DNA from: Rhodohalobacter sulfatireducens | GTDB lineage: Bacteria; Bacteroidota; Rhodothermia; Balneolales; Balneolaceae | DNA length: 64,000 nt | NCBI RefSeq assembly: GCF_022012475.1 | Contig: NZ_JAKLWS010000007.1 | Span: forward strand, 113,159 to 177,158 | Direction of reading: 5' to 3' | Shown here: positions 62,322 through 64,000 of the stretch, piece after piece | How the letters are laid out: the number at the start of each line of letters is the position of its first letter | Position numbering within the stretch: the stretch's first letter is position 1 | The notes under the pieces: generated by a model | What the model was told of the DNA's origin: nothing | The model's input: only the letters and a program-made list of their open reading frames with translations | Databases searched by the model: none | Made by a program: the position numbers and the translations under genes

Positions 62322-63281
62322 ATGAAAGTAACTGTTGTAGGAGCCGGAGGAAATGTAGGCTCAACGGTGGCATTTGCTATTGCCGAACGCGACTTTGCCA
62401 AAGAAGTGGTAATGGTTGACATCGAAAAAAAGGAAGGGGACAAAACATTTTATCCATCAAAGGGACGAGCGCTAGACCAGTGGGAAACATCTCCCATCTC
62501 CGGGTTTGATACTCGTTTGAACGGAACGGTTGATTACGAGGACACCAAAGATTCAGACGTGTGCGTAATTACAGCCGGAATTCCAAGAAGACCCGGCATG
62601 AGTCGTGATGATCTTCTGGAAATTAACAGCAATATTGTTGAGAGTGTAACCAAAGAATTGATAAAGCACTCTCCGGATACAATCATCATTGTGGTTTCCA
62701 ACCCCCTGGATGTAATGTCTTACGTTGCTCATACTGCAAGTAAACTCGATTCTAAAAAAGTGATGGGAATGGCAGGCATTCTGGATACTGCGCGATATCG
62801 TGCATTTCTCGCCCAGGAACTCGACATATCACCAAAAGACATTCAGGCACTGCTGATGGGCGGCCATGGCGATACGATGGTTCCGCTTCCAAGATATACC
62901 ACAGTGGCGGGTATTCCCGTTACACAACTGATCGAGAAAGACAAACTCGATGCTATTGTTGAACGAACCAAGAAAGGCGGTGGTGAAATTGTAGGGTTGA
63001 TGGGAACATCGGCCTGGTACGCGCCCGGTGCAGCAGCAGCACAAATGGTTGAGGCGATTATGCTCGATCAAAACCGGGTTTTCCCCGTAGCTGCTAAATT
63101 GGACGGTGAGTATGGAATCAACGATCTTTTCCTAGGTGTACCCGTTAAGTTGGGACACGGCGGAATCAAAGAGATTATTGAGGTTGATTTAAACGAAGAA
63201 GAACAACATCTTTTAGACTCATCAGCGAAAGCAGTTCGTTCTACACTGGACGAATTCAAAAAACTGATGGAAGACAAATAA
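62322..63281 (+). CDS. mdh: Malate dehydrogenase
   Basis: A 319-residue NAD-dependent MDH of the LDH-like type. VVGAGGNVGSTVAFAIAERD binds NAD; ITAGIPRRPGMSRDDLLEIN carries the Arg pair that picks malate/oxaloacetate; VVSNPLDVMSYVAHTASKL, GILDTARY and the catalytic His in LMGGHGDTMVPLPRY follow. C-terminal helix EEQHLLDSSAKAVRSTLDEF is standard. An intrinsic terminator stands 45 bases downstream. Together with icd this gives two TCA-cycle steps in the window. Confidence 0.97.
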   Translation: MKVTVVGAGGNVGSTVAFAIAERDFAKEVVMVDIEKKEGDKTFYPSKGRALDQWETSPISGFDTRLNGTVDYEDTKDSDVCVITAGIPRRPGMSRDDLLEINSNIVESVTKELIKHSPDTIIIVVSNPLDVMSYVAHTASKLDSKKVMGMAGILDTARYRAFLAQELDISPKDIQALLMGGHGDTMVPLPRYTTVAGIPVTQLIEKDKLDAIVERTKKGGGEIVGLMGTSAWYAPGAAAAQMVEAIMLDQNRVFPVAAKLDGEYGINDLFLGVPVKLGHGGIKEIIEVDLNEEEQHLLDSSAKAVRSTLDEFKKLMEDK

Positions 63282-63325
63282 ACCGCAAATAAACGAAGAC
63301 ATAAGGCTCTTCACTACTTGCACTT

Positions 63326-63357
63326 AACCCCAATTCGGTTTCCGGATTGGGGTTTTT
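63326..63357 (+). terminator. Intrinsic terminator after mdh
   Basis: AACCCCAAT (63326-63334) pairs with ATTGGGGTT (63346-63354), followed by TTTT. A clear rho-independent terminator closing the mdh (and perhaps ddl-nadK) transcript. Confidence 0.92.
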
Positions 63358-63384
63358 CTATTTGGGATAGGATTATAGGCGACT

Positions 63385-63811
63385 GGTGCAAGTTTGTTAC
63401 TTGTACCCACATGTTTAAAATGAACCATCGCACAAGTTGCAAACTTACGCGAGCAGAGATATAACAATTATTGAGATTTTGCGACATAGCGGTTATTGAT
63501 TGAATCAAATAAATCGCTACGTCGAATATCGGCTCATTTTTTGAACGCTTGAGCGAAACCTTTAAATCGTTAAATCTGAGTGCAGTAAAGCACAAATTTA
63601 TGAATGCCAATCCCAAGAAATTTTAGCCACTAAGATCACAACGTTGTGCCCGCCGTGAAATTCGCAGTATCTTTGTGCTTAACTTTTCTGCAAACGATTC
63701 CTTTTTTAGGCTGTTGAATTTTACGGCTGAACCGACAAATGGTGATGGGTATGCGTCTCGTTTATGCCCCTATTGCCAGCAGGTGCGGGACGCTCGCGCT
63801 ATCATCATTTC
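63385..63811. repeat. Gap with REP-like elements, no gene
   Basis: GGTGCAAGTTTGTTACTTGT (63385-63404, arms continue to 63407) and CGCACAAGTTGCAAACTTAC (63429-63448, arm to 63450) form the same pair as 35092-35142. A degenerate CACAA/TTTGTG palindrome lies near 63640-63680. Then GCGTCTCG...TGCCCCTATTGCCAGCA (63765-63781) and a GATAGYGC-family end on the minus strand (63779-63803) repeat the element of 11098-11178. No coding frame is credible. Confidence 0.75.
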
Positions 63812-64000
63812 CTACTGTTCCTGCATTTCCCGATCTTTAAATTCATCATCAAAGTAGTTGTACCATTTTCTGAAGGGCCGGAACGCATTATCGGGATCGA
63901 AGGGGCGTTTGAACTCACTCTGTTTGCACTCTTCGCTGCAACAGCCGTCCATTATTTTGGCACCTTCCTCTGAGCAGACAAACAGTTTATTACACTCCAT
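63812..64000 (-). CDS. trhO: tRNA uridine hydroxylase TrhO, C-terminal end (start beyond window)
   Basis: The frame is open to the window's right edge, so only the last ~62 residues are seen. MECNKLFVCSEEGAKIMDGC followed by CSEEC is the cysteine-rich tail of the rhodanese-domain tRNA U34 hydroxylase family (TrhO/YceA, also UPF0176), in which C-N--C--LF--C-EC---GCCSEEC is typical. The final residues FRPFRKWYNYFDDEFKDREM extend a little beyond the usual end. TrhO makes 5-hydroxyuridine in tRNA wobble positions. The catalytic part lies outside the window. Confidence 0.75.
   Translation of the reverse strand: MECNKLFVCSEEGAKIMDGCCSEECKQSEFKRPFDPDNAFRPFRKWYNYFDDEFKDREMQEQ

Noticed and set aside
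1..64000. CRISPR array, prophage, insertion sequence or defence island
   Set aside because: No evenly spaced direct repeats, no cas, integrase, transposase or phage structural genes were seen; the repeats found are palindromic and scattered.

Overview
The window looks like chromosome of a Bacteroidota/Balneolota-type bacterium (Balneola, Gracilimonas or Rhodohalobacter relatives are plausible). This rests on an Oar-like TonB-dependent receptor, the TamA-TamB pair, the folP-cdaA neighbourhood, EpsC-type CysE next to CysM, many secreted lipoproteins, a tRNA without encoded CCA and few strong Shine-Dalgarno sites. Base composition is fairly even. I see no rRNA, prophage, insertion-sequence transposase or CRISPR array. 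Copper delivery genes (Sco1, PCuAC) point to aerobic respiration.

Layout. 1-5430 (minus) is a tight four-gene operon I cannot match to a described system: an all-helical protein faintly like a sigma factor, a protein with an anti-sigma-like start, and two tandem paralogues that join a Lon-protease-C-terminal-like domain, a membrane helix and a beta-propeller-like exterior (the second is cut by the window edge). 5643-9769 holds a purine permease, a lone receiver protein and an ECF sigma/anti-sigma pair between two CpxP/Spy-like proteins. 10002-14271 holds a membrane protein, folB-folK-deoxynucleoside kinase, a small membrane protein, a TPR protein and yajQ. 14424-23323 holds an M14 peptidase, tRNA-Pro(GGG), a DUF1080 protein, an MFS carrier, a nucleoside hydrolase and cysM/cysE.

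23497-32953 is the metabolic heart. carA is preceded by a 43-codon leader ORF that spans an intrinsic terminator and overlaps the carA start. carB lacks the C-terminal allosteric domain of the E. coli enzyme. Next come a bicarbonate transporter (sbtA), its PII-like partner (sbtB) and a beta-carbonic anhydrase, which together could supply bicarbonate to carbamoyl-phosphate synthesis. A DUF6671-like gene, isocitrate dehydrogenase and a divergent LysR regulator follow.

33162-46763 holds a matrixin-type protease with an inserted coiled coil, an SRPBCC protein, tamB-tamA, sco1-PCuAC, cdaA, folP, a 7Fe ferredoxin and an ENPP-type phosphodiesterase. 46885-64000 holds the TonB receptor, an arsenosugar-type glycosyltransferase pair, a lactate/malate dehydrogenase relative, gamma-glutamyltransferase, a GroES-like protein, an MBL hydrolase, a small cysteine-rich protein, a P1 peptidase, ddl-(peptide-binding lipoprotein)-nadK, mdh and the end of trhO.

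Many intergenic gaps carry REP-like palindromes of several sequence families, some with compensatory base changes between copies. No transposase is visible in the window, so any mobilising enzyme (for example a RAYT) would lie elsewhere.
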